Part shown: positions 1 to 7,795 of the stretch, in pieces | Numbering within the stretch: the first letter of the stretch is position 1 | Layout of the letters: each line of letters begins with the position of its first letter | NCBI RefSeq assembly: GCF_013114825.1 | Contig: NZ_JAAVLX010000007.1 | Span: 372,001 to 436,000 of the forward strand | DNA length: 64,000 nt | DNA from: Bradyrhizobium australiense | GTDB taxonomy: Bacteria; Pseudomonadota; Alphaproteobacteria; Rhizobiales; Xanthobacteraceae | Reading direction: 5' to 3' | Translations under genes and position numbers: made by a program | Notes under the pieces: model-generated | Databases searched by the model: none | The model's input: only the letters and a program-made list of their open reading frames with translations | Told to the model about the DNA's origin: nothing

Positions 1-2
1 AA

Positions 3-269
3 TTGCCCGAGGAGGAGTTGAGTGCCTTCATCGCCAAGCGCACCGAGATGATCCGAACCGGCGATTCCACGCCGATCAACCTCGACCTCGCCGACGGCCA
101 GGTGCTGCGCTTCACCTGCACGGCGCTGCCCGATGGCGGACGCATGCTGAGCTATACGCCGGTCACCGACCTCGTCCGCCACAGCGACGATCCCGGCAGC
201 GCGGCGTATTATCGTGCGCTGCGTGGCAGCCATCGCAGCCTTGCGAGGCACCTCGGCGCGGCGGAGTAG
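3..269 (+). CDS. C-terminal end of a PAS-domain protein (5' truncated by window edge)
   Basis: The open frame runs in from the window edge and ends at a TAG at 267-269, so only about 88 C-terminal residues are visible. The stretch GQVLRFTCTALPDGGRMLSY followed by TPVTDL resembles the last beta strands of PAS_7-type domains (usual pattern: GR-hydrophobic-R...LPDGG-hydrophobic-x-TYTDIT). In alphaproteobacteria such domains sit in sensor kinases or cyclases. The catalytic part, if there is one, would lie upstream of the window. The apparent TTG at position 3 is probably not the true start. The family call is moderate; the function of the whole protein cannot be judged. Confidence 0.6.
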   Translation: MPEEELSAFIAKRTEMIRTGDSTPINLDLADGQVLRFTCTALPDGGRMLSYTPVTDLVRHSDDPGSAAYYRALRGSHRSLARHLGAAE

Positions 270-385
270 AAGCGGTAGCGCAATTCCCTAGCGATATTGA
301 TCGCCGGCTCTCGTGTCTGTAGTAATGACAGATACCCTCATTCGCGCCTCCAGCGCGTCACCTCCCAGCAACACGGAATCGCTTA

Positions 386-847
386 ATGTCCGGCGACCTC
401 ACCATCCGCTTCGTCACCCGTCAGGACTACGCGCAATGGCTGCCGCTGTGGGACGGCTATAACGCCTTCTACGGCCGCTCGGGCCCGACCGCGCTGGCGC
501 CTGAGATCACGGCGATGACGTGGGCGCGCTTCTTCGATGCCTATGAGCCGGTGCATGCGCTGGTCGCAGAGAGCGGCGGCGAACTGCTCGGGCTGACGCA
601 TTATTTGTTTCACCGCAGCACGACCCTGATCGAGCCGAACTGCTATCTGCAGGATTTGTTCACGAGCGCCGCCGCACGCTGCAAGGGCGTCGGCCGTGCG
701 CTCATCAATGGCGTGTACGAACAGGCAAAGCTCGCCGGATGCTCCCGTGTCTACTGGCAGACGCACGAGACCAACCACACCGCGATGCAGCTTTACGACA
801 AGGTGGCGGAGCGTTCGGGGTTCGTGGTGTATCGCAAGATGTTCTGA
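386..847 (+). CDS. GNAT-family N-acetyltransferase
   Basis: This 153-residue protein has the length and layout of a single GNAT domain, which moves an acetyl group from acetyl-CoA to an amine. The beta4/motif A region reads YLQDLFTSAAARCKGVGRAL, with the (R/Q)-x-x-G-x-G/A pyrophosphate-binding loop seen as KGVGRAL near residues 99-105. Motif B follows as VYWQTHETNHTAMQLYDKV, with the family's N-x-x-A-x-x-L-Y-x-K pattern. The substrate is unknown; members with YLQDLF usually act on small molecules. The gene stands alone between a PAS-protein end and a repeat-filled spacer. The family call is secure, the substrate open. Confidence 0.88.
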   Translation: MSGDLTIRFVTRQDYAQWLPLWDGYNAFYGRSGPTALAPEITAMTWARFFDAYEPVHALVAESGGELLGLTHYLFHRSTTLIEPNCYLQDLFTSAAARCKGVGRALINGVYEQAKLAGCSRVYWQTHETNHTAMQLYDKVAERSGFVVYRKMF

Positions 848-1388
848 CGCGCGGTTTCAGCAGGGCGATCACATCGCTCCTCGTTGTAGCCCCGCACGTC
901 AGCGGCATGCACCGCTGCGTTCCCTTCCACTTGCGGGGAGGGCTAGGGAGAGGGGTGGCGGCATCGGCGGTGCTTGTTGTTCAACCAAAATCCTGTTGGC
1001 AGACTGTCGGCACTCTGGCTCGTCTGTGCTCCCGGAGAGAATCCCTCTCCCCAACCCTCCCCCCGCAAGGGGGGAGGGAGCTCACCGCCCGTGTCATGAG
1101 ATATTCCGTTCAAAGGCGCTGTGGAAACTCGCTGTGGAATTCTCTTCCCTTACCGCTGCCGTCACGCAGACGTAACAAAGCGCAGCTAGCCTGCCCCTGC
1201 GTCTGATCAGGCCCCCTGTCTCAGATCACGCGCCCCAGCGGTCCCCGTCAGTCGCCGCGTCTGACCGGGGCCGCATTTTTTTGTGCCGCATGGCTGCCAA
1301 GCGCGGGCGCCGGTCCCCCTTTCCTTGCGGGCCAGAACCGCGCGCGCCACAATGCGCCCTGCTCCCGCTCGTCCCACAGGATCGATCC
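848..1388. other. Gene-free spacer with an inverted dispersed repeat
   Basis: No convincing gene is seen in this 541-base stretch. It holds two facing copies of a G-run/C-run repeat (about 926-960 and 1039-1082) and then the upstream region of the aldo/keto reductase. The long frames crossing it have no recognisable protein content. Confidence 0.7.
924..1085. repeat. Inverted pair of dispersed palindromic repeat (Bradyrhizobium-type)
   Basis: The arm TTGCGGGGAGGGCTAGGGAG (from about 928) is answered by CTCTCCCCAACCCTCCCCC (from about 1046), so the transcript could fold into a long imperfect hairpin with a loop of about 80 bases. Related elements recur in this window near 12150-12275, 30718-30901, 46500-46655, 51776-51917 and 63660-63805. 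Confidence 0.7.
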
Positions 1389-2327
1389 ATGCAAATTCGC
1401 AACTTAGGCGGCTCCGGCCTGCGGGTTTCCGCCGTCGGCCTCGGCTGCAACAATTTTGGCCAGCGCACCGACCTGGAGACTTCGCGCAAGGTGATCCACA
1501 AGGCGATCGACCTCGGCATCACCCTGTTCGATACCGCCGACATCTACGCGGGCATGGGCGGCTCCGAGACCGTTCTCGGCACCGTCCTCGGCGACCGCCG
1601 CAAGGACATCGTGCTGGCGACGAAATATGCCAAACCCATGAGCAATGACGGCACCAAGCAGGGTGCCTCACGCCGCTACATCATGTCCGCGGTCGAGGCC
1701 AGCCTGAAGCGGCTGAAGACCGATTACATCGATCTATACCAGCAGCATGAGTTCGATCCCCTGACGCCGATGGAAGAGACGCTGCGCGCGCTCGACGATC
1801 TCACCCGCCAGGGCAAGGTCCGCTACATCGGCAATTCGAACTTTCCGGCCTGGCGCATCGCGGAGGCGGAAGTGATGGCGCGGCAGATGAACGTCAACCG
1901 CTTCGTCTCCTGCCAGGACGAATACAGCCTCGTGGTGCGGGGCATCGAGAAGGATTTGCTGCCGGCCGCAACAGAATACAGGCTCGGGCTATTGCCGTTC
2001 TTCCCGCTGGCGAGCGGCCTTCTCACCGGCAAATACAAACGCGGCAGTGATGCCCCTGCCGATACCCGCTTCGCCAAGGCGCCGGTGCTGAAGGATCGCT
2101 ACGTCACGGCACGCAATGAGGACATCGTCGAAAAACTCCAGGCGTTCGCGCAAGCGCGCGGCCACACCATGCTCGAACTCGCCTTCTCCTGGCTGGCCTC
2201 CCGCCCGCAAGTCGCCAGCGTCATCGCCGGCGCCACCCGCGTCGAACAGGTCGAGCAGAACGTGAGGGCGATCGGCTGGATGCTGAATGCGGAGGAACTG
2301 GCGGAGGTGGATCAGATTACGAAGTAG
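1389..2327 (+). CDS. Aldo/keto reductase
   Basis: This NADPH-dependent oxidoreductase has 312 residues when started at the ATG at 1389 (MQIRNLGGSGLRVSAVGLGC), the usual AKR N-terminus; the open frame continues upstream to 1281 but without family content. The catalytic tetrad is visible as D48 and Y53 (LFDTADIYAG), K79 (LATKYAK) and H120 (YQQHEFDP). The C-terminal part keeps the cofactor pattern SVIAGATRVEQVEQN. The family reduces aldehydes and ketones in a TIM-barrel fold; the substrate is unknown, and the sequence is closest to the YghZ/Tas-like group. Its last 339 bases are overlapped on the other strand by the DUF1501 gene, which is unusual. Confidence 0.92.
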   Translation: MQIRNLGGSGLRVSAVGLGCNNFGQRTDLETSRKVIHKAIDLGITLFDTADIYAGMGGSETVLGTVLGDRRKDIVLATKYAKPMSNDGTKQGASRRYIMSAVEASLKRLKTDYIDLYQQHEFDPLTPMEETLRALDDLTRQGKVRYIGNSNFPAWRIAEAEVMARQMNVNRFVSCQDEYSLVVRGIEKDLLPAATEYRLGLLPFFPLASGLLTGKYKRGSDAPADTRFAKAPVLKDRYVTARNEDIVEKLQAFAQARGHTMLELAFSWLASRPQVASVIAGATRVEQVEQNVRAIGWMLNAEELAEVDQITK

Positions 2328-3572
2328 ATTTCGGTTGCCGTCGTCCAATCCCTGCATCGGCTTCACCGCCGCGCTGTCCGGAAACACGCTCTCCGCCAAC
2401 ACCCGTTCCGCCAGCCCGAACTGATCCTTCAGCACGCCTTTCATCGCTGCGCGCAGATCGGTGGTCGGCGCGAGATCGCGGCCTTGATAGAGACTCGCCG
2501 GCTTCAGCCCCGGCCAGTCCGCGATAACCCGGCCGCCGTTCACTGCGCCGCCGGCGAGCAGCGCCACCGTGCCGGTGCCGTGATCCGTTCCCTGCGTGCC
2601 GTTGACGCGCGCGGTGCGGCCGAATTCGGTGGCGACGACGATCACGGTGTCGCGCCAGCGCTCACCCAGTCCTGTTTCGAACTCCGCCAGCGCGCCGTCG
2701 AGGCCGCCGAGCAGTTGCGCCAGCCGGCCGACCGGACCGCCTTCATTGGCATGCGTGTCCCAGCCGTCGAAGGCGAGCGCACCGATCCGCGGGCCGTTAT
2801 CGGCCGCCATCAGCCGGGCCGCGCCGCGCGCCGCCAGCCGCATCGCCGCCACGCCGCCAGCGCCTGTTTTTGGTTTCATGTCGTCGCCCTGCGCGGCCTT
2901 GTCGAGCGCGAGGCCCTGCTTCAGGGCCGAGCCCAGCGCGGCATCGCGGTGTTGGTAGAGTTCGAGAAGCCGCATCGCGGTGTCCTCGCTGGCTTGCGGC
3001 AGCACGAGCGGCGCCCAGCCGACAGTCGGCGCCGCGCCGCGCAGCACCAGCGGCGTGGTCGGGCCGACCGCGAGCGCGCTCGTCACCCGCTCGCCCTTCG
3101 GCAGGCCTTCCAGCGCGCGGTTGAGCCAGCCGGATTGCACCCGGCCGGGGCCGGCAAAGCCGCTTTCGAGCACGTCCTGCCCGTCGAAATGTGAACGGTC
3201 GCGGTAGGGCGTCGCCACCGCATGGATCACTGCGGCCTTCTTCTCGCGATACATCCGCGAAAATTCCGGCATCGCCGGATGCAGCGAAAAGAAATTGTCA
3301 AGCGGCAGCGCGGCATTCGGCCCGCTCGATGACAACGCGATCGAACCGTGCAGGCCGGCATAATCAGGATCGCCTGTTGGCGCGACGGTGGCGAGCCCAT
3401 CCAGCGCGCCGCGCAGGATCACGACCACCAGCCGCGGATCCCGGCCGTCAGCGGCGCGCGCGAACTTCGGCAAGTATGCCCATGCCGCAAAGGAGGCGCC
3501 GCCGAGCAGCACGGCACGCCGCGACGTCGACAATGATCGGATTTCCTCGCAGCAACCCATTGTCGTTTCCAT
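1989..3572 (-). CDS. DUF1501 protein with Tat signal and an antisense read-through tail
   Basis: DUF1501 proteins are exported proteins of the alkaline-phosphatase-like fold and nearly always pair with DUF1800, as here. A twin-arginine leader is seen (TSRRAVLLGGASFAAWAYLP). Family blocks include LVVVILRGALDGL, HPAMPEF, AFDGWDTHANEG and VATEFGRTARVNGTQGTDHG. The start at 3572 is chosen because AGGAG at 3582-3586 lies 9 bases upstream; the earlier ATG at 3581 overlaps the DUF1800 stop but has no spacing from that site. The family-like part ends at about KPMQGL (position 2346). The remaining 118 residues are encoded antisense to the aldo/keto reductase and look like non-family sequence, as if the original stop had been lost. 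Confidence 0.85.
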   Translation of the reverse strand: METTMGCCEEIRSLSTSRRAVLLGGASFAAWAYLPKFARAADGRDPRLVVVILRGALDGLATVAPTGDPDYAGLHGSIALSSSGPNAALPLDNFFSLHPAMPEFSRMYREKKAAVIHAVATPYRDRSHFDGQDVLESGFAGPGRVQSGWLNRALEGLPKGERVTSALAVGPTTPLVLRGAAPTVGWAPLVLPQASEDTAMRLLELYQHRDAALGSALKQGLALDKAAQGDDMKPKTGAGGVAAMRLAARGAARLMAADNGPRIGALAFDGWDTHANEGGPVGRLAQLLGGLDGALAEFETGLGERWRDTVIVVATEFGRTARVNGTQGTDHGTGTVALLAGGAVNGGRVIADWPGLKPASLYQGRDLAPTTDLRAAMKGVLKDQFGLAERVLAESVFPDSAAVKPMQGLDDGNRNLLRNLIHLRQFLRIQHPADRPHVLLDLFDAGGAGDDAGDLRAGGQPGEGEFEHGVAARLRERLEFFDDVLIACRDVAILQHRRLGEAGIGRGITAAFVFAGEKAARQREERQ

Positions 3573-3577
3573 TGCTG

Positions 3578-5134
3578 TCATCTCCTCTGGAATTCCGGCG
3601 ACATCAACAACAGCGCCAGCGCCTGCTGCCGCGATTCCGCGCGCTCGACGGTCCGCCGCGTCTCGGCCGAAGCAGTGTCGGCAGCTGCGAGCTCAAGCAG
3701 GTCGCGCGGATCGACGCTCTCGGCAAGCTTCGATGCAATCTGGGTGGCGATATCGAGGCGCAGCTTCATGCCCTCCGGCGCCAGCCATGCGGCGTTGCTA
3801 TCGGGAAAACCGTTCGGCCCGGCCGGCGACCATAGTGGCTGGCCAAGCGTCTTTAAGCCGCCAAGATAGAGGCTCGGATTGTTCGGAATCTGCGCCAGCA
3901 GCCGGCCGGCCGCGATCAGGAATTCGTAAGGCGAGCGGATCTTGGTGAGTGGCGTCTTCCAGGCCTCGTCGGAATCGACCAGCGCCAGCGCGAGCGCCTT
4001 CAGATCGCCGTTGGTTTTCGTGAAGACATCCGCGAGCCGCGCCACCAGCGCCGGTGGCGGATCGTCTGATACGAAATGGCGCGCGAATTTGATCGCGATG
4101 AATTTCCCGGTGGAAGGGTGACGCGCGAGATCCGCCAGCACCGCTTCGCCCTGCGCTACGGTTTCGGCGTCGTAGATCTTGCCCATCACCCGCTGCGCGC
4201 CCGGCTGGTGCGCATTGGCGTTGAACACGAAGCTGCCGGGCGCGCCGAGCTGGCCCAGCCTTCCGGCATAGGTCCAGCCCGTGATGATGTTCGCGAGCGC
4301 GGTGACGTCGTCCTGCGAATAGCCGCCGCCGACGCCGAGCGTATGCAGTTCGAGAATCTCGCGGGCGAGATTTTCATTCAGCCCGCGATTACGATTCTTG
4401 CCGGCGCGCGAATCCGGGCCCAGCGATTGCTGGTTGTCGAGGAAGAACAACATCGCCGGATGTTGCTCGACCGCCTTCAGCATATCGCCGAAGCGCCCGA
4501 GCACATGCGGCCGAATCGCCTCGCGCTCGAACGAGCCCGCCCACATCCGCGCCGGCCCGCCCTTGTTGGCGGAGATGCAGAAATGATTGGACCAGAACAG
4601 CACAAGCCGCTCGACGAATCCGCAATCGGTGATGACGGCGCGTTGCAGCCGCGCCAGCGCCTCGGCGCGAAAGGTTTTCTGGATGATGTTGAGCGGTTGC
4701 GGCGGCAGCTTTTGCGCATTGGGCTGCATCGCTTCCGCCGGTGTCATCGTGCCGGGATTTTCCGCAGGCTTGGCCTGCGGCTCCTTGGGCGCCATCTCCA
4801 TGGCGATGCCGTTGAGTGACAGGTTTCGCCGCTGGCCCTTGGCCGCCGGCCGCGGCGACGCGCCTTCGCCTGTAGCCGACGGCGCGGCCGATCTGGCGGC
4901 GGCATCGCGAGCCTGCTGGATTTCGAACTGATAGTCGAACACTGCCTTGCCGAGCGCGGGCGTCGACTGCAACCCCGGCACTTCAAGCAGCGCGCCATTG
5001 GGACGGCCGAGTTCCGTCTTGACGAAGCCGCGCGGATCGGACGCGGCATTGAGAAAATCGCCCGAGGCCCCGCCGCGCGCGCCGAAACCGAAGCGATTGA
5101 GCGCAACGAGGGCGGCTTGCGGATCGCGGGCCAT
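3578..5134 (-). CDS. DUF1800 family protein
   Basis: This 518-residue protein is the standard partner of DUF1501 and lies just upstream of it on the same strand, with overlapping ends, so the two are probably co-translated. It opens with ALVALNRFGFGARGG and carries the family blocks FWSNHFCISANKG, LGRFGDMLKAVEQHPAMLFF, NENLAREILELHTLGVGGGY and DDVTALANIITGWTYAGR, followed by KFIAIKFARHFVSDDPP. An acidic, alanine- and proline-rich insert lies at about residues 80-135. The biochemical role is unknown; the DUF1800/DUF1501 pair is thought of as an exported complex, which is inference from co-occurrence. No signal peptide is clear at this N-terminus. Confidence 0.9.
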   Translation of the reverse strand: MARDPQAALVALNRFGFGARGGASGDFLNAASDPRGFVKTELGRPNGALLEVPGLQSTPALGKAVFDYQFEIQQARDAAARSAAPSATGEGASPRPAAKGQRRNLSLNGIAMEMAPKEPQAKPAENPGTMTPAEAMQPNAQKLPPQPLNIIQKTFRAEALARLQRAVITDCGFVERLVLFWSNHFCISANKGGPARMWAGSFEREAIRPHVLGRFGDMLKAVEQHPAMLFFLDNQQSLGPDSRAGKNRNRGLNENLAREILELHTLGVGGGYSQDDVTALANIITGWTYAGRLGQLGAPGSFVFNANAHQPGAQRVMGKIYDAETVAQGEAVLADLARHPSTGKFIAIKFARHFVSDDPPPALVARLADVFTKTNGDLKALALALVDSDEAWKTPLTKIRSPYEFLIAAGRLLAQIPNNPSLYLGGLKTLGQPLWSPAGPNGFPDSNAAWLAPEGMKLRLDIATQIASKLAESVDPRDLLELAAADTASAETRRTVERAESRQQALALLLMSPEFQRR

Positions 5135-5233
5135 CGGATTTCCCTTAGGTTTTCGCGGGGCGTATAGTGGCGAACTATAACGCGCTTCGGCGTGAACCCG
5201 GGATTAATTCCGCGTCAGGATTCAGCCTCGTTG

Positions 5234-5437
5234 ATGACAAATCGTTTGGAAAATGCGCCCACGCGGCGCCTCGCCTGCGCAGGCTGCGGCACCGAATTCG
5301 GCTGCAACCTGTCCGGCCCCTGCTGGTGCAACGACGAGGCGTTCCGGCTGCCGATGCCGATGGACGGCAGCGATTGTCTCTGCCCGGACTGCCTGCGCAA
5401 ACTGGCTAACCAGCGCGCCGGTGCGGGTGCGGCGTGA
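5234..5437 (+). CDS. Cysteine-rich CWC family small protein
   Basis: This 67-residue protein has a dense set of cysteines: CAGCGTEFGCNLSGPCWC near residues 15-32, followed by CLCPDC near residues 48-53. This matches the Cys_rich_CWC family, small proteins named for the conserved C-W-C. The pattern suggests zinc or other metal binding; no function is established. The start at 5234 (MTNRLENAP) is chosen because the family domain begins soon after it. The stop overlaps the GTG start of the HAD gene by four bases (GTGA), so translation is probably coupled. Confidence 0.75.
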   Translation: MTNRLENAPTRRLACAGCGTEFGCNLSGPCWCNDEAFRLPMPMDGSDCLCPDCLRKLANQRAGAGAA

Positions 5438-6123
5438 CCGGGAAATGGAATGTCAGCGCCGTCCTGCTCGACATGGACGGCACACTGCTCGACACCGAGC
5501 GGGTCTATTTCGACAGCCTGGTCGCAGCGCTCACCGCGCATGGCTTCACCGACGACACCGTAACGCTGTGCCAGGCGATGGTCGGCCTGCCCGGTCCGGA
5601 GTGCGAGGCCCTGCTGCATGCCCGCTACGGGGCAAACTTTCCGCTTGCGGAGGTCAGCCGTGCGTTCGTCAGCAACCGCGATGAGATTCTCGGCGCAGGC
5701 CTTCCGCTGAAGAGCGGCGCGATCGAACTCTTGGATGCGCTGCGGGCGGCTGAATGTCCGATGGCAATCGTCACCTCCTCGTCGCTGCGCACGGCGGACG
5801 AGCATCTAAAGCTCGCGGGTATCCGTCACCGTTTCGAAACGCTGCTGACCTGCGACGACGTCGCGCGCGGCAAGCCGAGTCCCGACCTCTATCTGCTCGC
5901 GGCATCGCGGTTCGGCCTGAAGCCGGAGGCTTGCGTGGCGGTGGAGGATTCCAACCACGGCGTGACCGCCGCACATGCCGCGGGCGCGATTACCATTATG
6001 GTCCCCGACATGGTGACGCCGACGGAAGAGTCGCGCGCGCGATGCGCGGCTGTGGTGCCGGATTTGAATGCCGTGCTCGAGATACTGCACGAGCGTGGGG
6101 CTTTTGGGCACCGCTCTCTCTAG
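5434..6123 (+). CDS. HAD-superfamily phosphatase (beta-phosphoglucomutase-like)
   Basis: This 229-residue hydrolase shows all four HAD motifs: motif I DMDGTLLDTE (nucleophile Asp about residue 13), motif II serines in TSSSLRTA, motif III Lys in GKPSPDLYL, and motif IV acidic residues in VAVEDSNHG. The helical cap between residues 17 and 85 is the C1 type of the phosphoglucomutase/phosphoglycolate phosphatase group. Substrates of this group are small sugar phosphates; this one cannot be predicted. GTG is the start, overlapping the stop of the CWC gene upstream. Confidence 0.9.
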   Translation: MTGKWNVSAVLLDMDGTLLDTERVYFDSLVAALTAHGFTDDTVTLCQAMVGLPGPECEALLHARYGANFPLAEVSRAFVSNRDEILGAGLPLKSGAIELLDALRAAECPMAIVTSSSLRTADEHLKLAGIRHRFETLLTCDDVARGKPSPDLYLLAASRFGLKPEACVAVEDSNHGVTAAHAAGAITIMVPDMVTPTEESRARCAAVVPDLNAVLEILHERGAFGHRSL

Positions 6124-6129
6124 CCGCCA

Positions 6130-6350
6130 TTGCGAGGAGCAGAGATTCGTAGGGCGGGCAAAGGCGCCCTTGCGCCGTGCCCACCGAAATACGATAACGA
6201 AGATGATGGTCGGCACGCTTCGCTTTGCCCACCATCGTGTCAACGTGAGACGCTTGGCACCGTCATTGCAAGGAGCGCTTGCGATGAACCAATCCATCTA
6301 TCCCCGCGCGGCGAGGTGATTGCTTCGCTGGCGCTCGTAACGATGCCGGA
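6130..6350. repeat. Composite dispersed repeats
   Basis: Two repeat types lie side by side. The first reads GTAGGGCGGGCAAAGGCGCC (from about 6150) and is answered by GGCACGCTTCGCTTTGCCC (from about 6211); its relative is at 43936-44035. The second contains TCATTGCAAGGAGCGCTTGC (from about 6262) and then GATTGCTTCGCTGGCGCTCG, the same type as at 9711-9794. No gene is visible. Confidence 0.65.
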
Positions 6351-6355
6351 GAGTG

Positions 6356-6997
6356 TTACTCCGCGGGACCGGCAAATAGCAGCAGATTTCCGTCGGGATC
6401 TTTCACGATGAAATTGCGCGCACCCCAGGGCTCGCGCCTCAGCGTCTGGAAGAAGGTGACGCCCGCCGATTGATACGCGAGGAAGAGTTGCTTGATCTCT
6501 TCCGCTGTCGCGACCGTGAGCGAAGCGGCGAGCAACTCTTCGCGGTCCCGCAGATCGGGATCCATCGGCGGTTTGGCGACGCAGCGCAGGTTGATCCGCG
6601 CCGCGTCGCGCGCGACCTGCGCGTAGAATGGCGGCTCGCCGTATGTGAAGACGATGGTAAAGCCGAGCTTGCCTCTGAAGAAATTGCAGGACGCTTCGAT
6701 ATCGCCGACGAAGAGCTGCGGCTCGGCAGCGGTGATGACGGCTGAAGTGGAGTCTGCATGGTCCGACATGGTGGACAATCCTGTCTTGAGCGCCTGCCAA
6801 CTTTCCAAACCATGCTGCCGCGCGACCAACTCCTGCGCATCGCTCAGGCGAAAACTGTGCGTGAGGATCTCAGGATCAGTCATCTGGCTGAAGCGGGGCA
6901 AGCCCGACCTGATCTGGGCCGCGACCGGATAGTATCGGTCACGATGCCAGCGCAGGATCAGCTTGGCCTGTTTGCGAAGGTTTTCGAAATTGCGCAT
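6356..6997 (-). CDS. VOC-family (glyoxalase-like) protein with an N-terminal helical domain
   Basis: This 213-residue protein starts best at the ATG at 6997 (MRNFENLRKQAKLILRWHRD); the open frame extends upstream to 7492 without family content. Residues 1-70 have the pattern LRKQAK...PRF...FRLSDAQELVARQHGLESW, a short helical module seen ahead of glyoxalase and ankyrin domains. Residues about 90-213 are a single vicinal-oxygen-chelate half: AEPQLFVGDIEASCNFFRGKLGF and later EPWGARNFIVKDPDGNLLLF. VOC proteins include glyoxalases, dioxygenases and resistance proteins; the reaction here is unknown. Confidence 0.8.
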   Translation of the reverse strand: MRNFENLRKQAKLILRWHRDRYYPVAAQIRSGLPRFSQMTDPEILTHSFRLSDAQELVARQHGLESWQALKTGLSTMSDHADSTSAVITAAEPQLFVGDIEASCNFFRGKLGFTIVFTYGEPPFYAQVARDAARINLRCVAKPPMDPDLRDREELLAASLTVATAEEIKQLFLAYQSAGVTFFQTLRREPWGARNFIVKDPDGNLLLFAGPAE

Positions 6998-7113
6998 GGG
7001 GGCAGCTACGGTTGACGTCGCATAGGTGGGCACTGCCCCTTCGGCCCACGGCCGATGCGCCCTACATGCAGCGGGTTCAGGATGCCGGGCCGTTTCATGG
7101 CTGTCAATCGGTG

Positions 7114-7707
7114 CTAGCGCCGGCTGCGCCGCTGCGCCATTGCCGCGCCAATCAGCGAAGACGCCGCCTCGCCTGCCGTTTCCATATAGCTGGGATCGCG
7201 ATGCAGCAGGACGACGGCGAACGAGCCGTCGAGCAGCAGCAGGATTTGCCGCGAGAGCTGCGCGGCTTGCGCGATGCCGGCCTCCGCAAAAGTCGCGCGC
7301 AGCCATTCCTCGAACTTCTTCTTGTGCGCGGCGCCGATCCTGATCGCGGGATGTCCGGGCAGGTTGGCAAGTTCGGCGGAAGTGCGCAGGAAGCCACATC
7401 CCTTCCACTTCGGATGCCGCGCCGAGCGGGCGAGATTGCGAAAGATCGCTTCGACCTTGGCAGGCAGACCGCCCCGGGCTTCCGAAAACCATTTTCGGAA
7501 CAACGCAAGATTTGGCTGATCGCGCCCGGCCAGATAGGCCGCGACCAGATCGTCCTTGCTCCTGAAATGATAGTACAGCGTGCGCTTGGTGACGCCGGCC
7601 TTCTCGGCCACGGCGTCAACGCTGACGCCTCGGATGCCGTCATTATAGAACAGCGCATTGGCCGCTGAGATGATGCGTTCGCGCGTCGGAATATCGGGTC
7701 GTGCCAT
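7114..7707 (-). CDS. TetR-family transcriptional regulator
   Basis: This 197-residue regulator starts at 7707 (MARPDIPTRERIISAANALF); an ATG further upstream at 7740 lies inside the operator-like palindrome and is less likely. The N-terminal helix-turn-helix is VSVDAVAEKAGVTKRTLYYHFRSKDDL, the classical TetR signature. The C-terminal ligand domain shows the KWKGCGFLRTSAEL block of a TetR_C subgroup. The gene diverges from an enoyl-CoA hydratase across an 88-base spacer, so it probably represses itself and that gene. The ligand is unknown. Confidence 0.9.
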   Translation of the reverse strand: MARPDIPTRERIISAANALFYNDGIRGVSVDAVAEKAGVTKRTLYYHFRSKDDLVAAYLAGRDQPNLALFRKWFSEARGGLPAKVEAIFRNLARSARHPKWKGCGFLRTSAELANLPGHPAIRIGAAHKKKFEEWLRATFAEAGIAQAAQLSRQILLLLDGSFAVVLLHRDPSYMETAGEAASSLIGAAMAQRRSRR

Positions 7708-7715
7708 CGCGCCTA

Positions 7716-7739
7716 TGTATACTAACCAGTGAATATACA
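7716..7739. promoter_or_regulatory. Probable TetR operator palindrome
   Basis: A 24-base imperfect palindrome has perfect outer arms TGTATA (7716-7721) and TATACA (7734-7739) and 9 of 12 matched half-site positions. It sits 8 bases before the TetR start codon and in the divergent spacer to the enoyl-CoA hydratase gene, the usual place and form of a TetR autoregulatory site. It is AT-rich against a GC-rich background. Confidence 0.6.
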
Positions 7740-7795
7740 CAACACAGCCGGACTTCTAGGCTATCCGCAATCAAGAACTTTGCGGAGTCTTTAAA

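Noticed and set aside
2484..3194. Plus-strand frame of 236 codons
   Set aside because: It lies wholly opposite the DUF1501 gene; the product is Arg/Ala/His-rich with no family pattern, as expected of an antisense shadow in GC-rich DNA.
6998..7492. N-terminal extension of the VOC protein
   Set aside because: The upstream part lies over the TetR gene antisense and a spacer; the protein clearly begins at MRNFENLRKQ.
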